A DNA stretch of 37,957 nucleotides from Jaenimonas drosophilae (lineage: Eukaryota; Euglenozoa; Kinetoplastea; Trypanosomatida; Trypanosomatidae): assembly GCA_030849065.1 (NCBI GenBank), contig JASAON010001480.1, positions 1 through 37,957 on the forward strand, in the 5' to 3' direction. A model generated the notes under the pieces. It searched no databases, was not told the origin of the DNA, and was given only the letters and a program-made list of their open reading frames with translations. Positions 17,203 to 26,529 of this stretch are shown here, in pieces; the stretch's first letter is position 1; every line of letters begins with the position of its first letter. The position numbers were made by a program, and so were the translations under genes.

Positions 17203-18280
17203 TGGAGCCCCATCCCGCCTCCTCGCCCATCCTCTCTTTTCCACATCGTCGCGCTGCGATTTTTCTCGCTGTGTGTGTGGACGTACCTGCGAGGATGTGT
17301 TGGTGGATCTTTAGGTGTGCTGATGCTGCCGCTACAGTCGTCGTCGGTTTACCTCCCCACTCCCTCCCTCTGGAGGTGAATTAGGGCCAAGATGCTGCCA
17401 CGAAACTTCATCAGTGACGATGAATTCCTTCCCACTCATCCCCCAACCGCTCACGCGCCGGCTTCCCATCAGTGTGTGATGGCGGGGAATGATCTGTTGT
17501 AGCCAATGCATGCTTGCCGTCTACAAACTCAGCCTAGTCGGTAAGTCTGCAGAAGATACGAAGCCTAATCAGTGATCAGCTTTTCTCGGATGAAGACGTA
17601 CAAGTTTCCTTCATCACTCCTGCCCATTATCCTACACCACGGCTTTGGCACGTGTTGGTGGAGGGATTGCGGTTGTCATGTTTTCAAGAACAGATTGCGA
17701 GTAAATGTGTTGGCGATATCTCAGTTAGGCTTCCCTTCCCCTTTTTTTCTTCCCCACTTTTTCTTTCTCTTTGTAATTTGCCACCCCGCGCCCTTCTCAT
17801 TTTGTGGGTAATTTTGATGATCGTAAACACAATTCAATTAATTCAAAAAACACCAGTGAGATACACGTACTTGCACAAACGGGAGTGGGGTGGGTGGCGT
17901 CTTTTCTTTATATACGCACTAAAGTGTCATGGTTTGAGGCGTTCAAACAACTCTATTGTTCTTCATTTCCCCTCTCCCTCACCCTCCCTCCGTAAGAGGT
18001 GAAGAACAGAGATGACTCCTGCATCACCCAGAGCTCTCAGCTATGTGGGCTTTGCGACAAATGCTTCACCAATCTGGAATAAGTACTGTATGAAGTTGTT
18101 GTTGTTCAAGCACTGTTTAGGATGGCTATGTGCTACAATGTTTCTTCGATCCTCCCTGTTTGCTATGGTATATGTGTTGGTCGTTCGTAAGTGCTGAGAC
18201 ATAGGTGAGGTAGTCTCATTCGGCTTCCCTCCTTGTTTCATACTCGCAAATTATACAGTAGGGAGTGTGTGTCAGACCAC
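17203..18280 (+). other. Spacer of about 1.1 kb, likely long 3' UTR
   Basis: No convincing gene. A 36-codon frame at 17391-17501 and several T-rich frames lack any recognisable feature. Dense T/C tracts at 17735-17775, 17968-17995 and 18220-18240 are typical of trans-splicing signals; the last, followed by AG at 18257-18258, fits the acceptor of the gene at 18281. Confidence 0.5.
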
Positions 18281-19144
18281 ATGGATACTAGACAAAGCGA
18301 GCTGCCGCCCATCGTGCGGGATGAGGACAGCGCTGTCCTCCGACGGCAGTTTTTCAGCAACCTCTCTGCCAACTCAAGTGAGTGCGATGCACCTGCCGCC
18401 GCAGCTCGGCAGGCAGACTTGGCCAACCGCATGCGAGAGTATTTTCAACGTAGTAGCATCACCCCCTATGCCATGCGCGCTCGCTGTGAATCTCCATCGC
18501 AAGCCGCAAAGTATGGGTGGGTCCCACCGGAGGATACCCCAGCGGGTGGGTCGCGAATTCTCTCACCATCGCGCTCACGGGTGACGGTGGCTCACGGAGA
18601 TGGTGTGCCAACTTCCACCTCTCATTCTATGCTCACTGCAGCTACCCCACAACGCCAGACTCAGCCACCCCCAACCACCAATCCAGGAACGGCCACGGAG
18701 ATGAACAACACCCAGACACGCTACCGTCGCATTGAGGATCTTGCCTTGTTTCTTCAAAAGGGCCCCGTGAACTCAGACACCATCTACTTCAAGGATCCAA
18801 TGCAGCGACGACTGGCACACGAGGCGGTCTACGTGCCAATTCAGCAGTATGTTATTGAGGTGGAATCCACTGACCCACGATTTGCGCTATGCTGGAAGGA
18901 GGAGCGGGAGCAGGTGAAGACGACATCGATTGTTCCAAAGAAGGCGCAGATATGTAAGAAGAAGTATGACCAGAGCTTCGGTCAGGTGCGCTCGTACACA
19001 TTCGGAGATGGACGCCAAAACGCGAATCCATACGCGGAGGCCCCTAGTTGGCTTCATCGAACAGTGGACAACGCGATGGATGAGTACGTGACGGCGATGC
19101 AGTGCCAACGTCCGAACAAGGGTCTCTACACGTTTCGTTCTTAG
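18281..19144 (+). CDS. Hypothetical protein, 287 residues
   Basis: No family is recognised. The ATG at 18281 follows a T/C tract and AG at 18257-18258; the longer frame from 18233 starts with TTG upstream of that AG. The first half is polar, with Arg/Glu and Ser/Thr/Pro-rich disorder and repeated Gln and Thr. The second half, from about residue 145, is better ordered: RRIEDLALFLQKGPVNSDTI, then DPRFALCWKEEREQVK and a basic segment KKAQICKKKYDQSFG. No signal peptide or membrane helix is seen. It lies between ZC3H5-like and ZFP3-like genes, but in kinetoplastids adjacency is weak evidence of shared function. Confidence 0.75.
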   Translation: MDTRQSELPPIVRDEDSAVLRRQFFSNLSANSSECDAPAAAARQADLANRMREYFQRSSITPYAMRARCESPSQAAKYGWVPPEDTPAGGSRILSPSRSRVTVAHGDGVPTSTSHSMLTAATPQRQTQPPPTTNPGTATEMNNTQTRYRRIEDLALFLQKGPVNSDTIYFKDPMQRRLAHEAVYVPIQQYVIEVESTDPRFALCWKEEREQVKTTSIVPKKAQICKKKYDQSFGQVRSYTFGDGRQNANPYAEAPSWLHRTVDNAMDEYVTAMQCQRPNKGLYTFRS

Positions 19145-19597
19145 TCCCTCCCTCTCTCTCTCTGTCTCTCTTCACTTTGGGAGTTCGGGAAGGCGTCAGC
19201 GTTTCTTAGAGACTCTATCCGCATCCAACTGATCTATGTCAGGTCCTCAGTCGCCTAATATCCCACTGCCCTTTCCCCCTTCACAGCAGTATAGCATCGA
19301 CCTATGGTTGTTCTCGATCTGCGGCATCTCTCTACAATGTACTGTATCCAGCTGGGGTGATCGCACTCAAGTGTTTTTTTGTTTTTCCTCCCCCCTGGTG
19401 TGCTATTTCGGTGGCGGCCTCAATGTGCAACTCGCTGATGCGTATGTGTGTGATTTGTACAGCAGCAATTTTCTCCTACCTTCCTTGATACTTGACCTGG
19501 TCTTTTTTCTAGGATAATCCACCAATCACATTCCCAAGACTTCCTTTCTTAGTAACAAAGCAATCTTGAGCGTCGTCAGGACACTAGCATACGACAT
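19145..19597 (+). other. Spacer before the ZFP3-like gene
   Basis: About 450 bases without a gene. It begins with a CTCTCTCTCT microsatellite-like run right after the stop (about 19148-19172) and contains T-rich blocks near 19374-19395 and 19500-19511. Confidence 0.5.
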
Positions 19598-19625
19598 TCT
19601 TTCTCTGTTTATTTCTCCTCCGTAG
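19598..19625 (+). promoter_or_regulatory. Spliced-leader acceptor for the ZFP3-like gene
   Basis: A continuous T/C-rich tract is followed by the first AG at 19624-19625. The 96-nt leader that follows has no ATG before the start at 19722. Confidence 0.5.
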
Positions 19626-19721
19626 ACACCGATTCTGTCGCTTCCTCCTCACATTTTTTGTTGTGATCAGCCAATAAAAACGTTCTCTCTCAGCACCAAG
19701 CCAAATCAGTCCACCACAAGC

Positions 19722-20237
19722 ATGCAGCAACAAGGTGGCTACTTTTCGCAACCAACGATGATGCTTCCACATGGGTGGCAGCTAGCTTACACCCAAGATG
19801 CAAAGCCGTACTACATTGATCATAACACAAAGACCACGCATTGGAGCCTTCCTACAGCCACCGGCTACCAGCAGTACTACCCTAATAATACCAACAACAC
19901 CTTTAATAACGATGCTGGCATGGGGCGTGGAGGTGCCGGCGGACGCCAATTTGGCAATTACGGCGTTTACAACAACCGTGTCCGTGGTATTGATCGCTCC
20001 AAAGCTAAGACAAAGATGTGCATGTACTGGGAGAAGAACGGTACCTGTGCATGGGGAGAGCGTTGCGCCTTCGCTCACGGTGTAGCAGAGCTGACCACCT
20101 CACAAAACTCTCGTCAGCCTAACACTGGTGAGCCTAGTCAGCAACTGGAGCTGCATCAACAGCAACAGCCTCTCGCGCTGCAGAACTCAGCTCAGCCTCT
20201 TGCACAGCTGCAAGCCCCTCCTCAGCCAATGGCCTAG
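19722..20237 (+). CDS. ZFP3: Small WW-domain and CCCH zinc-finger RNA-binding protein, ZFP3/ZFP2-like
   Basis: Encodes 171 residues. A WW domain spans about 15-44 with LPHGW (Trp19), the Tyr-Tyr-x-Asp-His core and the second Trp41. A Gly/Arg-rich patch (68-76) follows. The zinc finger [20 protein letters not shown] has spacing C-x8-C-x5-C-x3-H (Cys100, Cys109, Cys115, His119). The tail is Gln- and Pro-rich. WW plus CCCH in one small protein is characteristic of kinetoplastid ZFP2 and ZFP3, which bind mRNA and control life-cycle differentiation in T. brucei. The neighbourhood favours ZFP3 (Tb927.3.720, from memory). Family membership is firm; the choice between ZFP2 and ZFP3 is less so. Confidence 0.88.
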   Translation: MQQQGGYFSQPTMMLPHGWQLAYTQDAKPYYIDHNTKTTHWSLPTATGYQQYYPNNTNNTFNNDAGMGRGGAGGRQFGNYGVYNNRVRGIDRSKAKTKMCMYWEKNGTCAWGERCAFAHGVAELTTSQNSRQPNTGEPSQQLELHQQQQPLALQNSAQPLAQLQAPPQPMA

Positions 20238-23200
20238 TGCTCCATCCGTCTGCCCGCTATCGGGATCGGTTAATCACAGGTCCAGAACATGGTGAAATCC
20301 ACTTTGTGCAAAAGCAGCTGTTGGGGCGTGAGGGGTTCCGTTCACTCCCTCGCGTGAGCACACCAGATGGATGGGAAGCGCGGAAGTCCCCTCGAGCGCC
20401 GTTCTAGACCGTCCTCTCCTGTTTTTTTTCTCCCTCTTCTGATTCTCACGTTGTGAGCAGCCGACTACGCACAGCTGAGCAGCGAGAAGAGGAGGAGGAG
20501 GAGGAGGAAGAGCGACGGAGAGAGGGAGGAACCACACGACCACCGAGGACGCAAGAACTGGTGCCTAGACCATCTAAAACGTAACAGGCAACAACATCAC
20601 CAGCAACTCTCTCTTTTATCAAGGCGAGAGATTCTGCTGTTGTCAACTACCTGAGCATCCCGCCTCACCAGCGGCCGCGCCAATAAACCGACTAAGCAGG
20701 TATTTTTTTTTCTCTCTTCCATCGCTGTTGTCATGGAGGGTATGACGGCACCGCCAAAGTTGACATGCTCAGCAATCATTTGGCATTTTGTTGATGAATA
20801 CAGCAACTCTAGTGGTTGCCCTCCATGAACCTCAGAAACACACGTATCCCAACTCCACACACCCCCATAACATGTTGGACCGAAAGTTGACAGTGGTGGA
20901 TGAACCGTGTGCTATTGAACCCCTTTGAAGGGTAATTCAGGTACTGAGAAGCGAATGGAGATGCTGCGCTCAGATGAAAAAACAAGAACAAGAACAGAAG
21001 GATTGAGGTGAAGGGAGCCGAACAGAGCCCGGCACGTCTTCTAGTTGATGGCAGAACGTTGCCCTTCGCACAGTTCGCCTCGCAAATTTGCTGTTGTGAG
21101 TTGAGGTAAGGTATCTTCCTTCGACGCCACGTTGAAGTTTTTGCTTCTTCGTCATGGATCGACGATGCTCCAACACGTCCAACTTTCGCCAACATAGCCC
21201 ACCTGTCCGTGGAGTGTCACCGCCATGGAGGGGAATAGCACCGTTAACGCTGATTGTTCCACCTCTTCGGTCCTTGCCCCCACACTTCCAAAAGCAACGT
21301 TTTTCGTTGTGGAGGATTTTTGATGTGGGCCGCAGCGGAGATTACTGTGTAAACTGTTTTTTTCTAAGACGAAACCGGCACACTCAAACAGCGAAGTAAT
21401 GGTGGCTTTTTTTTCAGCCAAAAATTGATATCAAGTTAGATCATTCGTCGAGCAGTGCTGGAATGAAATGGGGAAAATGACGAATGAATGAATTTCTTCC
21501 TTTTTTCGGCTGGAAACTGTGCTGAGAATGTTGATCAGCAGACTATTCCCAGCAGGCTTCTTTGCTTCGGCACCCGCACCCATTGGTACTTGGCGGAGCT
21601 CTCCGACCTGCAGCAAGTAGAGGTCGGACTTGCATGCGTTATCAAGTCTGTTCCGAAAATAACGTGGTGGATTGAGCAATGCGGGAGAGGGGGGGGGGGA
21701 TGTACTGAGTGTAGCAGTGGTGGGGTAGAGGAAAAAACACTAACATGTATGTAGCCATGGAACACGCACAACTAAGAAGACAAGTGTCGGCCCGTGAGGC
21801 AATTATACCAAGTGCCTAATTCTCAGTAATACCAGGAAAGCTGTGCTGATAAGAGAACTCACGCCCGTCTCGCATGTACGACAACAAGAATGGTTAAATA
21901 AAAATCTGCCCTCGTTTGTGGGGAGTGGCAATGACAGGCGAGGGATGATGATGGAGGTCGAGACCATCACCAGATTCCCCCCACTGCAGTTTTTTTTTCC
22001 CCCGTAGGGAGTCATTTGACGAGAAGAAAAAACACATAACCATAGCACTACCAACCAACAGCAGCCCATTAGTTTTATACTTCTTTTTTCTTTCGAATCA
22101 TTGTGTGTGTGTGTGTGTGTCTGCAGAGGATGTCTTTCTCACGGCCACATGACACTAGGCACCCATTAACATTGTTGAGGGCTGTCTCGTGGGAGTCATG
22201 ATATCCGGTGAGCAAAACCATGCCTTCTCTGGCACACTTAACTTGCTCCGATCAGTGTGCATGGCAATGATTCACGGGTCTTTTTTTTTCTTTTCACGCC
22301 TTCTCCCTTTGAATCGTGGTTCCTGTGATAAAGCAGAGCAAACCCATAATCGCGCTTCTCTATTCACTTGGTGAAAGAAGGCTTGATTGGAGTGATCCTC
22401 CGACGTGTCTGAGGAATGTCCACCTGATCGAGTGGGAGAGAACAACATAAGTTGCTCTGATAGCTGGTGGCAACATGCATCATGAAACACGGCACAAGGA
22501 AAAAAAGCAAGAAGGACCAGAATCTTTGCACAGGTCTCCTTCCCCCGACGTCACGAAGCAGTCGCCCAAGACTGCTGGGTTGGGGGATGTTTTCTCTATC
22601 CGCAAGAGAAAGATGTGTTGAACCATTTCATTCCTGTTATTTTTGGCGTGAAGTGAGAGTTTGGTGACTTGTTGATTGTGGGTGGCCTCCTGCATTTTTG
22701 TTGATGCCACCATGTCTTTCTCTCAAATGGGTGCCCTTCTCTTTCTTGATGCATCCGCCAGGCAAGCTTCACCCTCGTCCACTTCCGGACTGTTGTTCTC
22801 TCGATTGTAGCTCCAATCATTCTCTTTTCATTATGAATACCTCCCGCGTTTTTTTCCCTACTGTTGTTGTTGTTGTTGTGCTTCCTTGTTGTCGTTCTGT
22901 GCGCCACCACCTTCTTTTTCACACCTCCACCAAACTCCCATACCCCCCTAGTTTTCCTCGCAGTTCCGTTGTGCCCGGGACCCGCCCTCTGCACACCCAT
23001 GTGCCCCGTTTCCACCCCCTTCTCATTGTGTTTTCGTGCGTGCCAAGAGGTGCTACATGGCTCGACCCATTAACATAGTACATGTACAACGCTGCTCCTT
23101 GTACCCGTACCTCCCTTCTTCCTACGTGCAACACCACTTCACTGCTCTAGCATGCAACGATCCGCGGCATGGGCAACAGAATACAACGTTGGTGTGTGAA

Positions 23201-23289
23201 AACGCTTCTTATTCACATAATGCCTTCATGTCTCTCCTTGATTATTCAGCTGCAGGTTCTTTACTTATTAGCCACACAACAAGGCAAAG
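20238..23289 (+). other. 3-kb gap without a recognisable gene; long UTRs suspected
   Basis: This is the longest gene-free stretch inside the plus-strand unit. It contains a GGA repeat (20491-20508), a TG dinucleotide run (22102-22120), T8-T10 tracts at about 20702, 21357 and 22279, and mixed purine-rich and pyrimidine-rich blocks. Open frames up to about 130 codons exist on both strands, but none shows a domain, a consistent composition or a clean acceptor-ATG pair. The simplest reading is a long regulatory 3' UTR for the ZFP3-like mRNA plus the leader of the next gene. A lost or fast-evolving gene, or a small RNA locus, cannot be excluded. Confidence 0.5.
22102..22120. repeat. TG dinucleotide microsatellite
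   Basis: Nine to ten TG units in the long gap, directly followed by CTGCAGAG. The run could act in place of a pyrimidine tract, but no gene follows. Confidence 0.85.
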
Positions 23290-25143
23290 ATGGCGGCACC
23301 TCACATGCATATCATGCAACTATTTATCCTTGTCCTTGTGCAGGTTGCCTGGCTTGCTACACCTAGCCTCTGCGATTCTTCACCGGCGCCAGGTGAACTG
23401 CAGAACCACGATGTTGCGCTCTTTCTGGGCAACACGCAGGCCCTCCACTCCATCACGGAATTCAACCATGCAGATATCGTCAACTCTGCAAACTATTTTA
23501 TTCCAGAGGATCCAAAACGTTTCAAAGCTTCATCCGTCTCCTTTCGATTCCGTGGGGGTACATCAAAAAACAGCAGTGGGAGCTTCTTCAGCATCCCCTT
23601 TTGCCGCCAAGCAAGTGATGGCAATCCCTGCTCATTCCATGGTTATAAGCCTATTGTTGAGTTTCGGTTTAGACATGGCACCGAGCGATACTTTTCCCTT
23701 CACGCGCGCACCAACCCACATCCTCCACCCTCCACCCAGAAGATCATTCAGTCAATGCAGGAGAAGCTGAAGGCGGAGGTGGGAGGGGAGGTTGGCTTTC
23801 CTTCAGTGATGGGCACAGATAACGTGGATTACGATGAAACGTGTGCGGAAATCACAGACGAGTGCTTCTTGAGTAGCCATGCCACCTACACCACGAGCCA
23901 CAAGGGCATGTCAACCGGAGACTTCTCCGGGCGTTTCTTTCTCCGGGCATCCCCATCGGAAGGTGTGTGGCGCTTTGTGCTGCACAGCATTTCTCCACTG
24001 ACGCACAACGTAACCGTAGATGTTGTCGTCCTGCTCCTACCACCCCCCACCCCCTTTTCCTCACTGTGGTGGTTGGATACCTGGTTAGGTTCAACTTTGC
24101 TCGCCGTCCTGTGCCTCGGTTGTGTGATGGGCTTCCTCTTGATTTGTAAGGAGCTTAGCATTCAACACGCGGGAGGGGCTCAGCGCCAGGTTCCATCGGT
24201 CTTCGCCGCGCCACCAGATCACTGGGAGAACAACGTCGCCTGCCATTTGATGCAGATTGAGCTGGTACTCCGCGCAGTATTTTCTGGAGCTGCGGTTCGT
24301 CTGTGGACGCTGCTGCGCAGTCTTCCGCAGCGTCTCGGCCACTCATCGAGTGAATCTGCGCCACTCTACCATCACGGAGATGGAGAGGATAGAGGTAGGG
24401 ACTCCGCAGTCATTTGCACCAATGGTGAAGAAGAGGAGGAAGGGCCAACCTGCCGCATCTGCCGTTGTGCAGAGCCCACTTCAGACTTGTTCTCACCCTG
24501 TGCGTGCAATGGATCGTGCAGATACGTCCACCACGACTGCCTGGAGCGTTGGAGGTCCATGACGACCAACCCCGAGCACCGACTGGTGTGTGCCGAGTGC
24601 AAATCGCCCTACCGCCTCGTTCGTGGGGATGCTCTGGGTGGTTCATCGAGGTTTGGGTCCTATGTGATTGCCCCAGCACTTCGTTCACTTGGTCAAGGAC
24701 TTGCTCGAGCTGTGTTGTGGAGCGGATTTCTTCTCCTTGCGGTGCAGTACCTCAAGTATAGCTTCTTCCTGGTCACTGGACGAGATCCAGGCGTGGAGTG
24801 GAACCTGTGGAGCGGGTACAATATCGTGCTCGGTGTCTACGTGGCCATTGCGTTAAAGCTGAACTTGGCCATTCTTCAACCAGTTATCTCAAGCGTCCGC
24901 AGTGACTCGGAGCAGCTCATTCTTTTGCTGGTTTCCCTGGTCACCGTTGAAATCCCCATGAGTTATGTAGGTGGGTACATCCTGTGGGTGATGTTTGATC
25001 GATGGAACAGCGCGGAGGTGTCGTATGGACTAGGAATAGCCTCTACAGGAGCAGCCTACTTCATCATGGGAGAGCGTTTGGCAAGGCTATTGGAGTCTCT
25101 ATCAAGTGTACGCGAAACTGTCGCTCCACGAGATGAGGCCTGA
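23290..25143 (+). CDS. RING-CH (MARCH-type) membrane ubiquitin ligase with lumenal domain
   Basis: Encodes 617 residues. A signal peptide (about 1-30, core LFILVLVQVAWLA) is followed by a lumenal or extracellular domain (31-257) with several Cys. A membrane helix spans about 264-286. The cytosolic part holds a RING-CH finger of C4HC3 type: Cys388, Cys391, Cys404, Cys406, His414, Cys417, Cys434, Cys437. Four more hydrophobic segments (about 472-493, 507-525, 541-565, 578-592) complete it. RING-CH proteins transfer ubiquitin to membrane proteins and drive their turnover or sorting. The large N-terminal lumenal domain with signal peptide is unusual for a MARCH protein and may sense cargo; this is inference. 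The first ATG of the frame directly precedes the signal peptide. Confidence 0.9.
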   Translation: MAAPHMHIMQLFILVLVQVAWLATPSLCDSSPAPGELQNHDVALFLGNTQALHSITEFNHADIVNSANYFIPEDPKRFKASSVSFRFRGGTSKNSSGSFFSIPFCRQASDGNPCSFHGYKPIVEFRFRHGTERYFSLHARTNPHPPPSTQKIIQSMQEKLKAEVGGEVGFPSVMGTDNVDYDETCAEITDECFLSSHATYTTSHKGMSTGDFSGRFFLRASPSEGVWRFVLHSISPLTHNVTVDVVVLLLPPPTPFSSLWWLDTWLGSTLLAVLCLGCVMGFLLICKELSIQHAGGAQRQVPSVFAAPPDHWENNVACHLMQIELVLRAVFSGAAVRLWTLLRSLPQRLGHSSSESAPLYHHGDGEDRGRDSAVICTNGEEEEEGPTCRICRCAEPTSDLFSPCACNGSCRYVHHDCLERWRSMTTNPEHRLVCAECKSPYRLVRGDALGGSSRFGSYVIAPALRSLGQGLARAVLWSGFLLLAVQYLKYSFFLVTGRDPGVEWNLWSGYNIVLGVYVAIALKLNLAILQPVISSVRSDSEQLILLLVSLVTVEIPMSYVGGYILWVMFDRWNSAEVSYGLGIASTGAAYFIMGERLARLLESLSSVRETVAPRDEA

Positions 25144-25452
25144 AGGCATCAGATCCGAAACTATCCTGTCACTGGGTTTTATGTTTGCTTTGGTGAGGAG
25201 GGCTTCTAATTGAGCAACACTTTTTTCTTTTGGCGATCTTGCATCAACAAACCAAGATCCTACGAAGGAGCTATATATCCACTGCATGCAACAAGTCTGC
25301 TTCTGTGCGTCTTCATCACCCTGGACATCATTTTCGCCCTACACGGTTATGCGTGGCTCATCACACCTCCCACCAACTCTCGTACTCCATTTTTTTTTTA
25401 TTGCCTGCCTTTCGTAGTTGACGTAGTAGCAAACTAATCCTTGTGCGAAACC
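25144..25452 (+). promoter_or_regulatory. Spacer with spliced-leader acceptor for the 85-residue gene
   Basis: No gene in this 309-base spacer. T10 at 25390-25399 plus further T/C sequence leads to AG at 25416-25417. The 35-nt leader reaches the ATG at 25453 and excludes the non-ATG frame start at 25441 as the real start. Confidence 0.55.
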
Positions 25453-25710
25453 ATGCTTCGCCGCTCCGCCTGCTGCCTCTACCAGGGCATCCACACGCCC
25501 CTTGGAAAGGGTGCCGTGATTCCCCTCAAGTTTGACAGCCTGAAGCCCGCTTACGTTCCCAAGTCGTTCACGACTCAGTTTTTCGTGCTAGGAACTTGGA
25601 CCATCAGCAACATGCTCCCCAACTTCATCTTTGGGTTCTTGATCATCGCTGCAGCGAACGGCGGCCTCAGCGGCGCCTGGCCTCCGGACCCACACACCCT
25701 CCACCCCTAA
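25453..25710 (+). CDS. Small membrane protein, probably a mitochondrial inner-membrane subunit
   Basis: Encodes 85 residues. Residues 1-20 are basic with Cys and no acids, like a mitochondrial presequence. One long hydrophobic segment (about 44-70, TQFFVLGTWTISNMLPNFIF then GFLIIAAANGG) crosses the membrane. The tail is short and Pro- and His-rich. Size and layout resemble small nuclear-encoded subunits of kinetoplastid respiratory complexes or ATP synthase, but I cannot name one. Codon use is clean and biased, unlike the surrounding spacer, which supports a real gene. Confidence 0.75.
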   Translation: MLRRSACCLYQGIHTPLGKGAVIPLKFDSLKPAYVPKSFTTQFFVLGTWTISNMLPNFIFGFLIIAAANGGLSGAWPPDPHTLHP

Positions 25711-26529
25711 ACTGGTGGCGGCAGGCACGCCATGGATCGACCATGTAGGAATAAGGTTTTGTTTTTCCCCTAAAAAAAAAATGCTAGCATGAGGAACGAT
25801 GCAGGCTGTTGGTGTTCTTCCTGAGCACGCGTTATAAGCTGTAGGAGCGAAACTGAGTGAGTGCTCGCCAACCCCCCTCACACCTGGTTCCCGCTGCCGT
25901 AGTGGCGATAGGATTCATGCATCACCTCCACTGTTGTGGAGCGCGTGGCTTCTTCACACGCACACCTGCACACGCACACATGGTTTGCTGGCCTCATCAA
26001 TGTATTCTTGTATTTCCGTCTATTTCTTCTCTTGCTGCAGCGGTAGATAACACCAAGCTGAGTAGGTGTGCGGTTGTACTTCCGAGCTCCCCTCATTTGT
26101 TTCTGCAGGTGGGAGTGTGAATTCAACCCTCTTCCAACCACCAACCAATCATCATTGTAGGTTCCTCAGGGGCACCCTTTTCGTGCCTTCAGTGTCTCAT
26201 CTCTGTACGACGCAATAGACGCCAGTCGTGCATCCAAGCAACCATAGAGTGCAAACCACCGTCAATACATTCGTGTTTGTTTATTTTCTCGAGTTCATCC
26301 CCTTCTCTTTGTGTCGCTATACACTCGGCCCCCTACACCTGTTCTCGGTGTGGCACCAGCGATCAGAACACACACACACCTCTCTCCACAGGAAGAACCA
26401 ACAGGGCTTTTTTTTGTTTCATTGGATTCTTCTACTTGTGTTCTTCTCATAGCGATTCCTCCAACGCTGTGAGGCCAAGGTAGAATAAGAAGGCCAAGGA
26501 GTGTCCACGTAGTCCATCGCGTCATTACC
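25711..26529 (+). other. Spacer of about 0.8 kb before the RCK kinase
   Basis: No gene seen. It holds A9 at about 25772-25780, short AC runs and T-rich blocks (T8 near 26408) with CAG or TAG acceptor candidates before 26530. Confidence 0.5.

Noticed and set aside
17391..17501. 36-codon ATG frame after the ZC3H5-like gene
   Set aside because: Too short, no acceptor pattern, no membrane helix or motif.
20446..21195. Minus-strand frames of 66-128 codons in the 3-kb gap
   Set aside because: Serine runs come from the GGA repeat, there is no domain, and the orientation opposes the unit.
21154..21399. 81-codon plus-strand ATG frame in the 3-kb gap
   Set aside because: A T/C-rich stretch precedes it, but the composition is uneven, with Pro/Arg repeats and poly-Phe from a T-run, and no family is recognisable.
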